This document shows, one piece after another, positions 47,502 through 57,159 of a DNA stretch of 64,000 bases. The position numbers and the translations under genes are program-made. The notes beneath the pieces were generated by a model that did no database searches, had not been told where the DNA came from, and worked only from the letters and a program-made list of their open reading frames with translations. Location: contig OZ037769.1 of assembly GCA_964035545.1 (NCBI GenBank), forward strand, positions 11,539,133 through 11,603,132, read 5' to 3'. Positions within the stretch are counted from its first letter, which is position 1. The number at the start of each line of letters is the position of its first letter. Source of the stretch: Bugula neritina (Eukaryota > Bryozoa > Gymnolaemata > Cheilostomatida > Bugulidae).

Positions 47502-48322
47502 CTAGAGTCCTTGTTGGGCACGCCGGTGCTTGGCTTGGCATGTACGCAGTTTCCGTTTCATACGGCATACTGATCCCTTTAGCTGGAAGAGTCCTGTTGT
47601 AGTGTTAAGTAAATCTGGTGCCAGCTGGGTGAATTCTTCTTGTAATCGCAGGAGGCGTTCTTCTACTGTGGCTAGGCGTACTGGGTCTGGGGACGGTGTC
47701 CGTCTGCGGCGCAAGGGTGGACTGGGGGACCTGGTTCGTCTCTTCGTCGGGGTAGGGGAGATCTCTCCTTCTTCTGGATATGTAATTTCCTCGGGGGTGT
47801 ATGTAATTTGAGGGCGGTCAGACACCAACGGGGATTGTTGGCGGGCGTTGTCTAACACACGTTGGAACCCCGAGGACAGAACGGCTAACAGCATGGCCTT
47901 CTTCACCAGAGGTCGTATAAGTGTGAGGAACTCCGGGTATAGCTTAGCGTCGACCACGTAGTTTTCTCCAGGGAAACAGCCCGTCGCTCGGTGTCTGGTG
48001 ACGGGGTAGGAATACACATCATTGTACCCGCAGGGGCAGATGTTAGTAGGAGATGAGCATTGACGTGTAGTTTAAGGGAGCGGTGAGAGGCGCAATCTTC
48101 ACCACAGATCTGGCATCTCGTCCGTCCTCTGGACCCCCAGGCCGTTTCTATTTCTTCTTCTGTTTGTGGAGACACCCACCGCCAACGGCGGCGTAGTGGC
48201 TCAGGCCGGTCACCACTAGCATACTCCTCCGGATACGGAGCGGGAAGTGTTCTATCCCGTACCCTGGTTGTAGCGGGTCGAGTGTAATCTGAAAAAGTTT
48301 CAACAGTGTTAATACAGTACAC
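47502..48322 (-). CDS. Gypsy element 2 third ORF: zinc-finger and coiled-coil protein
   Basis: The minus strand between pol and the 3' LTR encodes, first, CQICGEDCASHRSLKLHVNAH (48120-48060), a C2H2-type finger. Then, in the neighbouring frame, it encodes CPCGYNDVYSYPVTRHRATGC, a second Cys/His cluster, followed by YVVDAKLYPEFLTLIRPLV, an RS/P-rich basic stretch (KRRTRSPSPPLRRRRTPSP) and a heptad-like helix (ATVEERLLRLQEEFTQL). The frame changes near 48040. The corresponding ORF of element 3 has the same order in one frame, so the change here is probably an indel. Nucleic-acid binding is inferred from the fingers and basic region. It is not a recognisable envelope: no signal peptide or membrane segment. 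A splice-acceptor-like TTTTTCAG near 48288 precedes the fingers. Confidence 0.7.
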
Positions 48323-48602
48323 TGCCGTGTTGTCAGCTTGAATAGCTTGGCAACTCCTAATTCAGTTACCTCGTAGAGATTTATGGTAGTGAATAGTCAG
48401 ATAGAACACGTATTGCAATGAGATTATAAAAATCTCTAAGTCAAACTGAGTTCTTACTACGGTATTCCACTAACCTATCTCCAGCTCGATTGACTCAGTG
48501 AGTCGGAGCTGAGCGATGCAATCTAGTTTCGTATTAAGATATAGTTAACTCACCCCACGATCTGTTGTCGTAAGACATACTGAATGTGTGAAATGGTTTG
48601 AA

Positions 48603-49330
48603 CTACTGCTTAGAAACACGTCTACTCCTGACTGCATCAGCGTATGAAAAGATCGAGCAACGTGGTTGGGGTGCGTGATTAAGACTTTGTGCACCCGGCG
48701 GATGAAATTTGTTTCTATTTCCGCCGATACAAAAGTTGATATTTCCGTGGTGTTGACAACTCCCACATTTGCTCGATACTTTTCTCGTACGGTTTTCCCC
48801 TAGACTTTCATACACGCCGCTTTTAACGCAGTCGCATATGAAGTCCTTCAAGTATGCGGGGGGTTGCCTCGTACGCTGTCCCTTTTCTAGGGGGGGTGAC
48901 ACGCTTGCCGGTTCGTTAGTAGGGGCCTCTAATGGCGTCTCTACTTCACCGTTAGCGGTCACCTCTTCTTGTTCTCCGGATGGAGCCCCTCCCTCCGTGG
49001 GGGTTTGCACTTCCGGAACCAGCTCGGTTTCTGGAAGTGATGGAATTAGACTTGGCGGTGGCGGACACGCTTCTGTTGATAAAAGCTGCCGCTCCTCTCT
49101 CACCAAGTTTTCTTCCCGCGGTATGACCACTTCGTATTCAGGTCCATGCCGCCGTCGCCCGCGCGTTGTTGTCTGCCTCCTGGGCTATAACAACGGGGGG
49201 GGGGGGGGGGGCTTCTCCCACTCCGTCGGGGCTAGCCCAATATGGTTTCAAGCGAGACTCATTCTGGATAGACACCTGTCCTGAGCGCTCGATCTTGTAC
49301 GTATGATTGGGCATAGCCTCGACGACCACG
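48603..49330 (-). CDS. pol: Gypsy element 2 pol C-terminal tail
   Basis: Two overlapping frames (49329-49138 and 49130-48603) continue pol: VVEAMPNHTYKIERSGQVSI belongs to the integrase C-terminal SH3-like region, and RTRQPPAYLKDFICDCV near 48820 is the conserved end seen in all three elements. A run of about 15 G (49196-49210) separates the frames, so the break may be homopolymer slippage. Confidence 0.75.
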
Positions 49331-49747
49331 TAGGGGGCCTACGAACTTAGGCTTCAGTTTATCAGCCTGTCCGCGACGCCTACGGTAGTTGACCATCCAC
49401 ACCTTATCTCCCGTTTGATAGAGAGGTGGTTCATCGGAATCTTCGTGCCGCACCTTCCACTGCTGTTGGCGCAGTATATCGTGTGCGGCCTTCATCCGTT
49501 CCACTAGTTCACTGGCATACTCATGAACCGAGTTGTTTTGTTCTGGAACGTGATAGGTGAGATGGTCAGGGACACGAGTCTCTCTCCCGAGCATCAAGAG
49601 GTTTGGGGTCTCACCAGTACTGGTGTGTGGGGTGCTACGGTATGCACGCATGACTTGCGGCAACACCGTATCCCATTCCTCTTGACCTCGTCCAAGGAGG
49701 AGACTCCGGAGTGCATCACCTAGCATCCGGTTGTTGCGCTCCACCAC
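49259..49747 (-). CDS. pol: Gypsy element 2 pol, integrase C-terminal part after frameshift
   Basis: The frame begins VERNNRMLGDALRSLLLGRG and so carries the glutamate of the DDE triad. It continues through GKVWMVNYRRRRGQADKL-like text into the SH3-like region. It follows the main pol frame after an indel near 49800, where element 1 reads through in a single frame. Confidence 0.85.
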   Translation of the reverse strand: MVERNNRMLGDALRSLLLGRGQEEWDTVLPQVMRAYRSTPHTSTGETPNLLMLGRETRVPDHLTYHVPEQNNSVHEYASELVERMKAAHDILRQQQWKVRHEDSDEPPLYQTGDKVWMVNYRRRRGQADKLKPKFVGPLRGRRGYAQSYVQDRALRTGVYPE

Positions 49748-49751
49748 CCCG

Positions 49752-52700
49752 TTACCTTGAGGGTGGTAGGGGGTGGTCCTGCTCTGATTTACTCCCCAGA
49801 GGAGGAAAAAGGTCGCTCATCAGTTGAGACTGGAATTGAGCGCCTTGATCAGAGTGTATCTGTTCGGGGAGCCCAAAATAACAGAATACATGTTGGTCTA
49901 GTGCCCTGGCCACTGTTGGGGCTGATGCATCTGGGATAGCCAGAGCATCCGCCCACCTAGTAAAGTGGTCGGTTAGTACTAGGATCCAATTATTGCCTCT
50001 GGGGGTCAGGGGCATGGGTCCGACCAGGTCTACAGCGACTACTTGCCAGGGCCTACCAGCATATAGCCTCCACCGTCCTGCTTCACCAGGGGGGCGGCTA
50101 TGCTTACTGGCCTGGCAGATCTCGCACTGTTTGACTCTGAGCCGGACGTCACGCTCCATTTGTGGCCAATACCACCGGAGTCGTAATTTGGACATCACTC
50201 TCTTGACCCCTGCGTGGGCCTGTTTGTGAGTATCCCAAATCAACTCGCGGCGGATGGCTGTGGGGCAGACTACCCTCTTCCTTTCCGGGTGTCTGCCGCT
50301 GGCAGCTAGAGAGATGGTTAGTAACCCATCCTGCCCGATCCGCAGCGAGTCCCAACGCTGACAGTATAGCCGGAACTCGGCGCATCCCTGTCGTATGCGT
50401 TCCTCGCTGGGTCGTCGCCCTTCCCTTTTGGCCCGGTATATGTCTGCCACGACTCCAGGCAGCTCTTCTTGGAGCTTCTTCAGCTCTCGAACATTACCGG
50501 CCAGTACAGGGTTGGCGCGGAGGTTTTGTACATCCTCCGGGGACTCATCAACTCTTTGCCTGAGTTGACCTTGGTCCCAGTCGAACGGTGCTCCGTGGTG
50601 AGCCAGCGTCTCCAACTCGCATCGCGGGGGACCTCCATCCCTCCTCTCGATGTTGAGACACTGTTTGCAACCTCCGTCAGGTCGGCGACTCAACCCATCC
50701 GCATTGCTGTGTCTCTTGCCCGGTCGATGTTCGATCCGGTATGAGAATTCAGCTAGGATTTCGAGCCACCGGGCGACCTGACTAGAGGGCTCTGCTCTCT
50801 TGCACAACCAGATCAGCGAGGCATGATCCGTACGCAGCCGGAACTTCCTGCCATATAGGTATGGTCTGAAGTGCTTCACTGACTTGATTACTGCCAGCAG
50901 CTCCTTGCGGGTAGTGCAGTAATTTCGTTCAGCGGGTGAGAGAGACTTGCTGTAGTAGGCTACTACTACCTCTCGGCCTTCCTGCACTTGTGACAGCACA
51001 GCGCCAACATTTTGGTCACTGGCGTCTGTGTCGAGGATGTACTCCAGAGTGGGGTCTGGGTAGGCCAAGATGGGCGCCGTTAGTAGGCAGCCCTTGAGGC
51101 GGTCGAACGCTTCCTGTTCGACTGGGGTCCACTGCCACGTCACTCCCTTTGCGGTGAGCCGGTTTAACGGCTGGGCTATGCCCGCAAAGTCCGGTATGTA
51201 TTGCCTGTAATACCCTACCAGCCCCAAGAAAGCCCGGAGTCCGGTCAAGTCTTGGGGGGTGACCCAGTCTTCTACCGCCCGTACCTTTTCGGGATCCGTT
51301 GCCACGCCGTTTCGACCGACAACGTGCCCCAGGTACTTGACCTCCGGCTGCAATAGAGCGCACTTGGAAGGTTTGAGCTTAAGACCGGCACCTCGGAGTT
51401 TCTCGAAAACCTCCTGCAGACGAATGACATGTGTCTCGAAGTCTGGAGAGATTACGATGACATCATCGAGGTAGACCAGCAGTGTCTTCCAATGGAGTCC
51501 GCTAAGGACTTGTTCCATCAGCCTCTGGAAGGTGGTTGGGGCGGAGGTTAACCCGAAGGGCAGCACCTTCCACTTCCACAAACCGTCCCGTGTGATGAAC
51601 GCCGCTTTCTCCTGGGCGTCGGGACTCAGAGGAACTTGCCAATAGCCACTTAGCAAGTCTAACGTACTGAAGTACTTGCTGCCGGCTAGGGCGTCCAATG
51701 ACTCGTCAATACGAGGTAGAGGATAAGCGTCCTGTATGGTTACGCTATTGAGCTTGCGGTAATCCACACAGAACCGCCAACTGCCGTCTTTCTTCCGGAC
51801 CAGTACGACTGGCGAGCTCCACGCACTATGGGCGGGCTCTATCAGTCCCCGGTCCAGAAGATCCCGTACTTGTCGGCTAACCTCCTTCTCTTTTTCCGGC
51901 CCCAGCCTGCGTGTGGGCTGCCGGACAGGGACTGTCCCTGCAGTCAGCGGTATTTCGTGCCTGACAACTCCAGTCAGCCCCACGTCATGATCTCCGCTAC
52001 TGAACACATCACCGTAGTCGCGTAGCAACTTCGCCATGGCTTGGCGTTCCTTGTTGCTCGCGCAGCCGCCACTGGCTGTTCCGTATAACTCCCATAGATG
52101 TGTTGGGACTGCCCCTCGTCCCTGAATAGGGCACTGAGGGAGTGCCTCTGTCGCATCACCCAGCGATGGGCCTACGTCTCCCTCCTGAACAGAGTGAAAA
52201 CGGCCCAGCATCGACCCAGCTGGGAGCTTGATAGGCTCGGTAAAGGGGTTGACGCACTGCACTAAGATCTCCCCTTGCTCAGTCAGCTGATTCAGACTGC
52301 TGGCAAGTTGGATCTTTTCGTGCGCGCCTTCAACCACCCCGAGTCCAGAGATCCGGCTATTATTCACCCTGCAGTGAATGGTAGCCCGGGAGCGGCCTGG
52401 TATGATACGGTTGCGTACCACTTGCACACCTCCCACTAAAGGGCGGCCGAACTTGTCGACGCAGGCCAGTTCCCGCCCGGACATCATCATTGCAGATCTG
52501 CTAAAATCTATGTGACATCCGTGCCGTTTAAGGAACGGCATCCCGAGGATAGCATCCTCCTTGAGCTGACTGACGATGAAAGTCTCTTGGATCGTTTGAT
52601 CGCGGACTCGTCCCGTCAGCTCAATTATACCATAGAAGGGAAGGCACGACCCGTCAGCTAGGGTGCCGTATTCCTCTTCGTATGATTCCATCTCGCCCCT

Positions 52701-53246
52701 GACCCTAGCACTGAGGGTGTCGAAGCGTTCGCGGCTTAAGAGGTTTGTGGTACAGCCCGAATCAATGAGGAAAGTAACAGCTTTGCCTTCCAGTTTACCG
52801 GGCAAGAAATAGCTGTTCCCATGGGGCTGCACCTGAACTCTCTCTTCAGGCCCTACTCTCGCAGGGAGTACCTCCCTCGCTTTGGGTCGCGAAGGAGGTC
52901 TCTTGGGGCGGTGGTAGGTAGGCCTCGGGGGTGCCGAGGTTAGATCCCCGGCTACCTTTGTGGGTTCCCATCCAGATTCTTGGACTCGTAGCCCTGTGAA
53001 TCTGTTGTGAAGGGGCATAGAAAAGGCAGCCGCGGGGCGAAGCCCCTTGCTGGTCCGTCGTGGCTGTTGCCACTGTTGGTTGCCAGTACGCGGTACCCGT
53101 CTGGGTGACCTGCGTTTCTTCTTCCCTGGGGGTTTCATCGTCGGCCCGCAGGAGGTGGGAACATCTGCGGGCCGCGGTAGTTTAACCCCTGATTTAGGAA
53201 GGGACAATATCGGCGGAAATGCCCTTGATTTCCGCACTCCCAGCAA
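49752..53246 (-). CDS. pol: Gypsy element 2 pol (protease-RT-RNase H-integrase core)
   Basis: About 1,164 codons, overlapping the end of gag by about 110 bases in the -1 frame, which fits the common Gypsy strategy of -1 ribosomal frameshifting. Visible motifs: aspartic protease LIDSGCTTNLL, RT core with FCVDYRKLNSVTIQDAYPLP and YLDDVIV, tether FLGLVGYYRQYIP, RNase H DTDASDQNVGAVLS, integrase H..H..C..C near HKQAHAGVKRV ... CEICQASK, then AVDLVGP and SDQGAQF, two catalytic aspartates. The frame is lost after MSDL because of an indel in a TTTTTCC context; the remainder of integrase follows at 49747. The rest is intact. Confidence 0.93.
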   Translation of the reverse strand: MLGVRKSRAFPPILSLPKSGVKLPRPADVPTSCGPTMKPPGKKKRRSPRRVPRTGNQQWQQPRRTSKGLRPAAAFSMPLHNRFTGLRVQESGWEPTKVAGDLTSAPPRPTYHRPKRPPSRPKAREVLPARVGPEERVQVQPHGNSYFLPGKLEGKAVTFLIDSGCTTNLLSRERFDTLSARVRGEMESYEEEYGTLADGSCLPFYGIIELTGRVRDQTIQETFIVSQLKEDAILGMPFLKRHGCHIDFSRSAMMMSGRELACVDKFGRPLVGGVQVVRNRIIPGRSRATIHCRVNNSRISGLGVVEGAHEKIQLASSLNQLTEQGEILVQCVNPFTEPIKLPAGSMLGRFHSVQEGDVGPSLGDATEALPQCPIQGRGAVPTHLWELYGTASGGCASNKERQAMAKLLRDYGDVFSSGDHDVGLTGVVRHEIPLTAGTVPVRQPTRRLGPEKEKEVSRQVRDLLDRGLIEPAHSAWSSPVVLVRKKDGSWRFCVDYRKLNSVTIQDAYPLPRIDESLDALAGSKYFSTLDLLSGYWQVPLSPDAQEKAAFITRDGLWKWKVLPFGLTSAPTTFQRLMEQVLSGLHWKTLLVYLDDVIVISPDFETHVIRLQEVFEKLRGAGLKLKPSKCALLQPEVKYLGHVVGRNGVATDPEKVRAVEDWVTPQDLTGLRAFLGLVGYYRQYIPDFAGIAQPLNRLTAKGVTWQWTPVEQEAFDRLKGCLLTAPILAYPDPTLEYILDTDASDQNVGAVLSQVQEGREVVVAYYSKSLSPAERNYCTTRKELLAVIKSVKHFRPYLYGRKFRLRTDHASLIWLCKRAEPSSQVARWLEILAEFSYRIEHRPGKRHSNADGLSRRPDGGCKQCLNIERRDGGPPRCELETLAHHGAPFDWDQGQLRQRVDESPEDVQNLRANPVLAGNVRELKKLQEELPGVVADIYRAKREGRRPSEERIRQGCAEFRLYCQRWDSLRIGQDGLLTISLAASGRHPERKRVVCPTAIRRELIWDTHKQAHAGVKRVMSKLRLRWYWPQMERDVRLRVKQCEICQASKHSRPPGEAGRWRLYAGRPWQVVAVDLVGPMPLTPRGNNWILVLTDHFTRWADALAIPDASAPTVARALDQHVFCYFGLPEQIHSDQGAQFQSQLMSDLFPPLGSKSEQDHPLPPSR

Positions 53247-54088
53247 AAACTGACCGTTTCTCTCTGTGGCGGCGCCGATGGCCGCATGGGCTCAGGGGCG
53301 GTACTCACTGGGTTTTGTGGTGTCAGTGTTGCTATCAGTTTGGCTAGCATGTCTGTCAGTTGAGTGACTTTCGATGCCGTCGCCAACTGGGACACGGCAG
53401 CCGCGGCGGGGGTTTCCTCCCCTTGTCCCGCGGCCGTGTCTGCGCGGTCTATCTCCACTTGACAGGAGCTTCCGCGACTTTTATGCATTTGATTAGCTAG
53501 GAGGTAAGCTTCCCCCTCAGTCAGAGCATCTTCAACGGTGGTGACTCCCCTAGCTAGAAACTGATGGTGGAGACCCAGATCGTCGACAGATGCTATGAAA
53601 GCGTCGAGGGTATACCTCTCGCGGTTGACTGGGGGCAAGTCGCTGTACGCGATCTGTGCCAGCTTCATGACCGCGGCGGCATGCTCCCGCAACGGAGTGC
53701 GGGGATCACGCCGCAACCTTTGTAATCGGGCCCTGGCATCTGTAGCAGAGAGGCCGAAGCGGGCCCGCAGAGAAGCAAAGATATTATCAATGTCTACGCC
53801 CAGCCCATAAGGCTTGGCTTTGTCCATCAATGCCATTCTAAGCTTCAGCAAGGCCACCCTAGGGGGCCACTGGGCGACGTCCATTACGTCGCTAAACTCT
53901 TGGATAAATTGTTCCACCTCCTCTTCACCCGTGAAGGTGGGCGCCTTTAACCTGTAGCGGTCCTCAGCTAGTTCTCGCGGAACCCTTCGCTCTTCTACTA
54001 CATGGTTAACAGGCATTGTCTCTACAGCATTGTCTCTACGCTCACCTTCTATTGCCGGTGGTTGAGTTCCAGCATTCTCAGTCTCCAT
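53135..54088 (-). CDS. gag: Gypsy element 2 gag (capsid-nucleocapsid)
   Basis: 317 residues starting at METENAGTQPPAIEGE. A capsid-like helical region spans about 45-180 (FTGEEEVEQFIQEFSDVMD, LREHAAAVMKLAQIAYSDLP). A C-terminal CCHC zinc knuckle, CWECGNQGHFRRYC, follows near residue 285 and binds element RNA. The start codon lies about 30 bases after the primer-binding site. It would form the intracellular particle in which reverse transcription occurs. Confidence 0.9.
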   Translation of the reverse strand: METENAGTQPPAIEGERRDNAVETMPVNHVVEERRVPRELAEDRYRLKAPTFTGEEEVEQFIQEFSDVMDVAQWPPRVALLKLRMALMDKAKPYGLGVDIDNIFASLRARFGLSATDARARLQRLRRDPRTPLREHAAAVMKLAQIAYSDLPPVNRERYTLDAFIASVDDLGLHHQFLARGVTTVEDALTEGEAYLLANQMHKSRGSSCQVEIDRADTAAGQGEETPAAAAVSQLATASKVTQLTDMLAKLIATLTPQNPVSTAPEPMRPSAPPQRETVSFCWECGNQGHFRRYCPFLNQGLNYRGPQMFPPPAGRR

Positions 54089-54100
54089 CTTGGATGCACT

Positions 54101-54118
54101 ATCCCACCGCTGCCACCA
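54101..54118 (-). promoter_or_regulatory. Primer-binding site of Gypsy element 2 (tRNA-Leu)
   Basis: On the plus strand ATCCCACCGCTGCCACCA is the 3' end of a tRNA-Leu including CCA. On the minus strand its complement TGGTGGCAGCGGTGGGAT lies one base after the 5' LTR. This identifies the reverse-transcription primer. Confidence 0.85.
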
Positions 54119-54119
54119 C

Positions 54120-54424
54120 TGTTATAATTTTCAGATTTAGGGTTGATGTGCTATCCAGAGAGTCTATTTATTTGCTATAGAACTGCACCAGGATAAGTCG
54201 AGTGAACGAGTATATTTTACACACAATTATACATTATAAAAACGATACATTATATTCAAACAAGTTACACATCTAATCTATTTCACACTCTAGCTTCGAC
54301 TGAGTTAGCAGCGGGAAACTACAATTGCTGCTAACTATCAACTACGCTAATTGGCTATCCATTGTTCCGGGTCAATTACGCGACCCTACATGTTGTGCTG
54401 CTGGTAGTTCCACGAACCACCACA
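54120..54424 (-). repeat. 5' LTR of Gypsy element 2
   Basis: 305 bp, TG...CA, same sequence as 46907-47211 apart from one A/G difference near 54407. Element transcription should start inside it and run toward lower coordinates. Confidence 0.93.
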
Positions 54425-55530
54425 ATATAACATCCAAAATCAAAAGTGCATATAAAATCTTTGGCTGTATATAATAAGGTAAAAACTTGCACCGTTAATA
54501 ATGGCACAAGTAGCTAAGTAGGTAAAAATTGCACATTTTCAATACTAGGGCTTGGAGTGAGCTTTGGGCATTTGGACTGGGGAGGGGGGAACTAGGTTTG
54601 GGAATGGGGGTTTGAGGTTGGGGTTTAAAGGATTGCTCTATCTTAGTTTATTACAATCACATTATACTTATGAACTATAATCTAATGTGTATGCAAACAA
54701 TTGTGACTTTGCAAAGCGATATATGCCTAGAAAACAGCTTTTCAAAATTCCAATTTTGAGGGAGGTAAAATTTTCAGCCATGAAAAAGAATAGCCTAATA
54801 CGTGACGTGTGAACGCCAGTAACTATGCTGCACGTGCTAACTATAACGCTAGTATTCAAGGTTGCTGAGCACAATATCAACCAATAACGCTCAAGCAGTT
54901 ACAGTGCGCTATATAGGTCAACTTTGGTGCGCCCGTAATATTGCACAATCTGACCTAGTTTAGATCGATCGCAGGCATTCATCCTAAAGAATGCATGCTT
55001 TTGCAATGCTTTTTTCTAATGGTTACAAGCAAAATATAGCCTAATGTTATTACATACATGTTATTTAAAATGTCAAAAAACTATAGATTAAGATAATTCA
55101 CATTTGCACTTCTATAAATATACAAATTACGAGCTGAAAGATCACATCTCACAGTCATATTTCTATAGTTATTCATTTGTATAGTCACGTGACCAGCAGG
55201 AATGCTGGCGCTGTTACGTCACAGTTCCCAGCTCATTTCAAAATCGGCGTTTTGGCTGTTACCAATCTACACCCTCAACTTCAACTAACTTTTTCTACCT
55301 CTGGTCAAATGCTTTTTGTCAATGCATGCTTAGAAAAACACAATATTTTGTGTGTTTGACCTAAATGGCCATTTATTAGACAAGATAGAGCAATCCTTTA
55401 AGGGTTGAGGGTTTGAGAAAATTTAACATCAGTTTGCCATTTTTACCTGCTTTCCATTGGTACCATTATTACTGTGCCGTTATTCCCTGTGCCACTTTTA
55501 CCTAGAATAATAAAATACACCCTAACTCAC
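54425..55530. other. No gene supported
   Basis: AT-rich DNA with a G-rich patch near 54580-54625. The minus-strand frame 54880-54668 has no motif I know. Confidence 0.45.
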
Positions 55531-55534
55531 CGAA

Positions 55535-55955
55535 AGAGAAGACAATTTCTTGCAGATCTACTGGTCCTTGCTGATTACTCCCTGAATACGGTGATACCCT
55601 TTGGGACCCAACTGAGATAACACTTGTGATGCTATTGAGCATGTGCAATCTCAAACAGTTCGCCTTATCATAAAAATCAAGTTTAGGTGTGGAGTAATTG
55701 AAGGCCGAATGCAACCAGAGCTTAAACCACTAAAAGAAAGATGAAAGTCACACAGGTTGTCATTAATGATGAGAATACTCTTAGATGAAACCAGGCATCA
55801 AACCCTGTTATATCGGGAGATGGAGTTTATAGCTATTGCAACTCACCGAATAATATCATTGGGTTGTAGCCTTCAGGTGAGCTCGAGTTCAGCATACAGG
55901 CACGGATCGCTTGGCTTGGCTGCAAGGTGACTCCAGTTCCCGTCACTCTGTAGGG
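55535..55955 (-). CDS. Two possible exons of an unidentified minus-strand gene
   Basis: An upstream stretch (about 55955-55849) reads VTGTGVTLQPSQAIRACMLN and ends at TTCG|GTGAGT. A second (55613-55535), after TCTCAG, reads GSQRVSPYSGSNQQGPVDLQ and also ends at TTCG|GTGAGT. The phases (1 to 1) agree. I do not recognise the protein. Supporting evidence is only phase and donor quality, so this may be chance. Confidence 0.3.
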
Positions 55956-56084
55956 GTATTTGTTTGTAGGGGTATTGTCGAGTCTCTGGATTGGGGTATT
56001 TGTCTGTGTGCTCCGCCGTCGACTTCTTGGGCTAGCACTCACCCATATAGCTTAATGCATTCTGCACAATCTTCAATCTCTTCA

Positions 56085-56086
<2 letters not shown>

Positions 56087-56175
<89 letters not shown>

Positions 56176-56302
56176 CCTCTCTCTCTTCCCCTCTCTCTCT
56201 CTCTCTCCCCTCTTCCCCTCTCTTTTTCTCCCTCCCTCCCTCTCTCTCTCCCTCCCTTCCCCCCCCCTCTCTCTCTCTCTCCCTCTCTCCCTCTTTCTCT
56301 CA
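56087..56302. repeat. CT microsatellite and CT-rich tract
   Basis: A pure CT run of about 85 bases (56087-56171) passes into interrupted CCCTCT/TCTCTC text. Frames on either strand are Ser-Leu or Arg-Glu repeats and are not genes. Confidence 0.95.
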
Positions 56303-56553
56303 TACACAATCCCTTTTATACTTTTCATTTTCATTCAAGCCACACATACACCACACTCACCAATATTTTATAACTATATTGCTGCAGATCGTCAAACTCT
56401 GCTTTTTAGACAAGCAGAGATACGAATTGAAAGTAGTTATAATTTTAATCATTAATGATTATGTAATCCAAATTATAAAAAGTAAAGTCAAGCTGTTGCA
56501 ATACTAAATGTCTAATATATGTATCTATGTAATAATTCTTCCAATTATTATTA

Positions 56554-56861
56554 TTGAGAGTGGATTCTGTATCTGCAATGGTGCCTTATTCGATTAACAG
56601 TTCAAAGCAATTACTCAGCTGCTAGCGTAATAAAAGAACTATATTTGTTATAAAATATCCATAAAATATAAGAGAGAGACACATCCAGTATCTAAGTTAC
56701 ATTTACCGTCTAGTTAGAACCTACTACATTCATCAACATACTACTCCTAACTAATTACTCAGTTCTCTGTAAGCATTCTGCTCCGCAGGGGGTAGTCACG
56801 TGCTTCAATGTCATTGGCTATTCTACACGTGAACGACGTGTACGCTTCGCTAACCACTACA
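56554..56861 (-). repeat. 3' LTR of Gypsy element 3
   Basis: It ends at TAACCACTACA followed by CCGCCCCCTCC, matching the LTR/polypurine junction of element 2. The left edge near TGAGAGTGG (56554) is approximate. A CATTGGCTA box lies near 56811, as in the other LTR. The matching 5' LTR is outside the window, so the boundary cannot be confirmed. Confidence 0.6.
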
Positions 56862-57000
56862 CCGCCCCCTCCAGCAGAGAGCCCACTTCCTGTCAAAAAA
56901 TCAAACTGGGGAAAGAAGCGTACCACACACACAAAAATCGATATATATATATATATAAAATATACAAAGCATTTCCGATTCTAAAAACTATACCAAAAAC

Positions 57001-57007
<7 letters not shown>

Positions 57008-57048
<41 letters not shown>
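57008..57048. repeat. AT dinucleotide tract
   Basis: A pure TA run lies in the 3' untranslated part of Gypsy element 3; a shorter TA run lies at 56940-56957. Confidence 0.9.
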
Positions 57049-57053
<5 letters not shown>

Positions 57054-57159
57054 AACATGCAGGCGATTGTCCATATTTGCACCATATATACAACAGTTAT
57101 AAGCGTATACAGCTTAATGGTCATCAGGTTGTCTTTCCAGGACGAGATAGTTTGTAGAG

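Larger units (their letters stand above)
46907..54424 (-). mobile_element. Ty3/Gypsy element 2, complete, 7.5 kb
   Basis: Two 305-bp LTRs (46907-47211 and 54120-54424) differ by one base that I noticed. They are flanked by ATAT on both sides (46903-46906 and 54425-54428), a 4-bp target duplication. Internal order on the minus strand is primer-binding site, gag, pol, third ORF, polypurine tract and 3' LTR. The near identity of the LTRs implies very recent insertion. One frameshift in integrase and others in the pol tail and third ORF, next to homopolymers, may be real or sequencing errors. Confidence 0.92.

Noticed and set aside
54101-54118. Match to the 3' end of a tRNA-Leu
   Set aside because: Only 18 bases including CCA are present, directly beside an LTR; it is a primer-binding site, not a tRNA gene.
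56082-56507. Frames of Arg-Glu and Ser-Leu repeats
   Set aside because: They are translation of the CT microsatellite on either strand.
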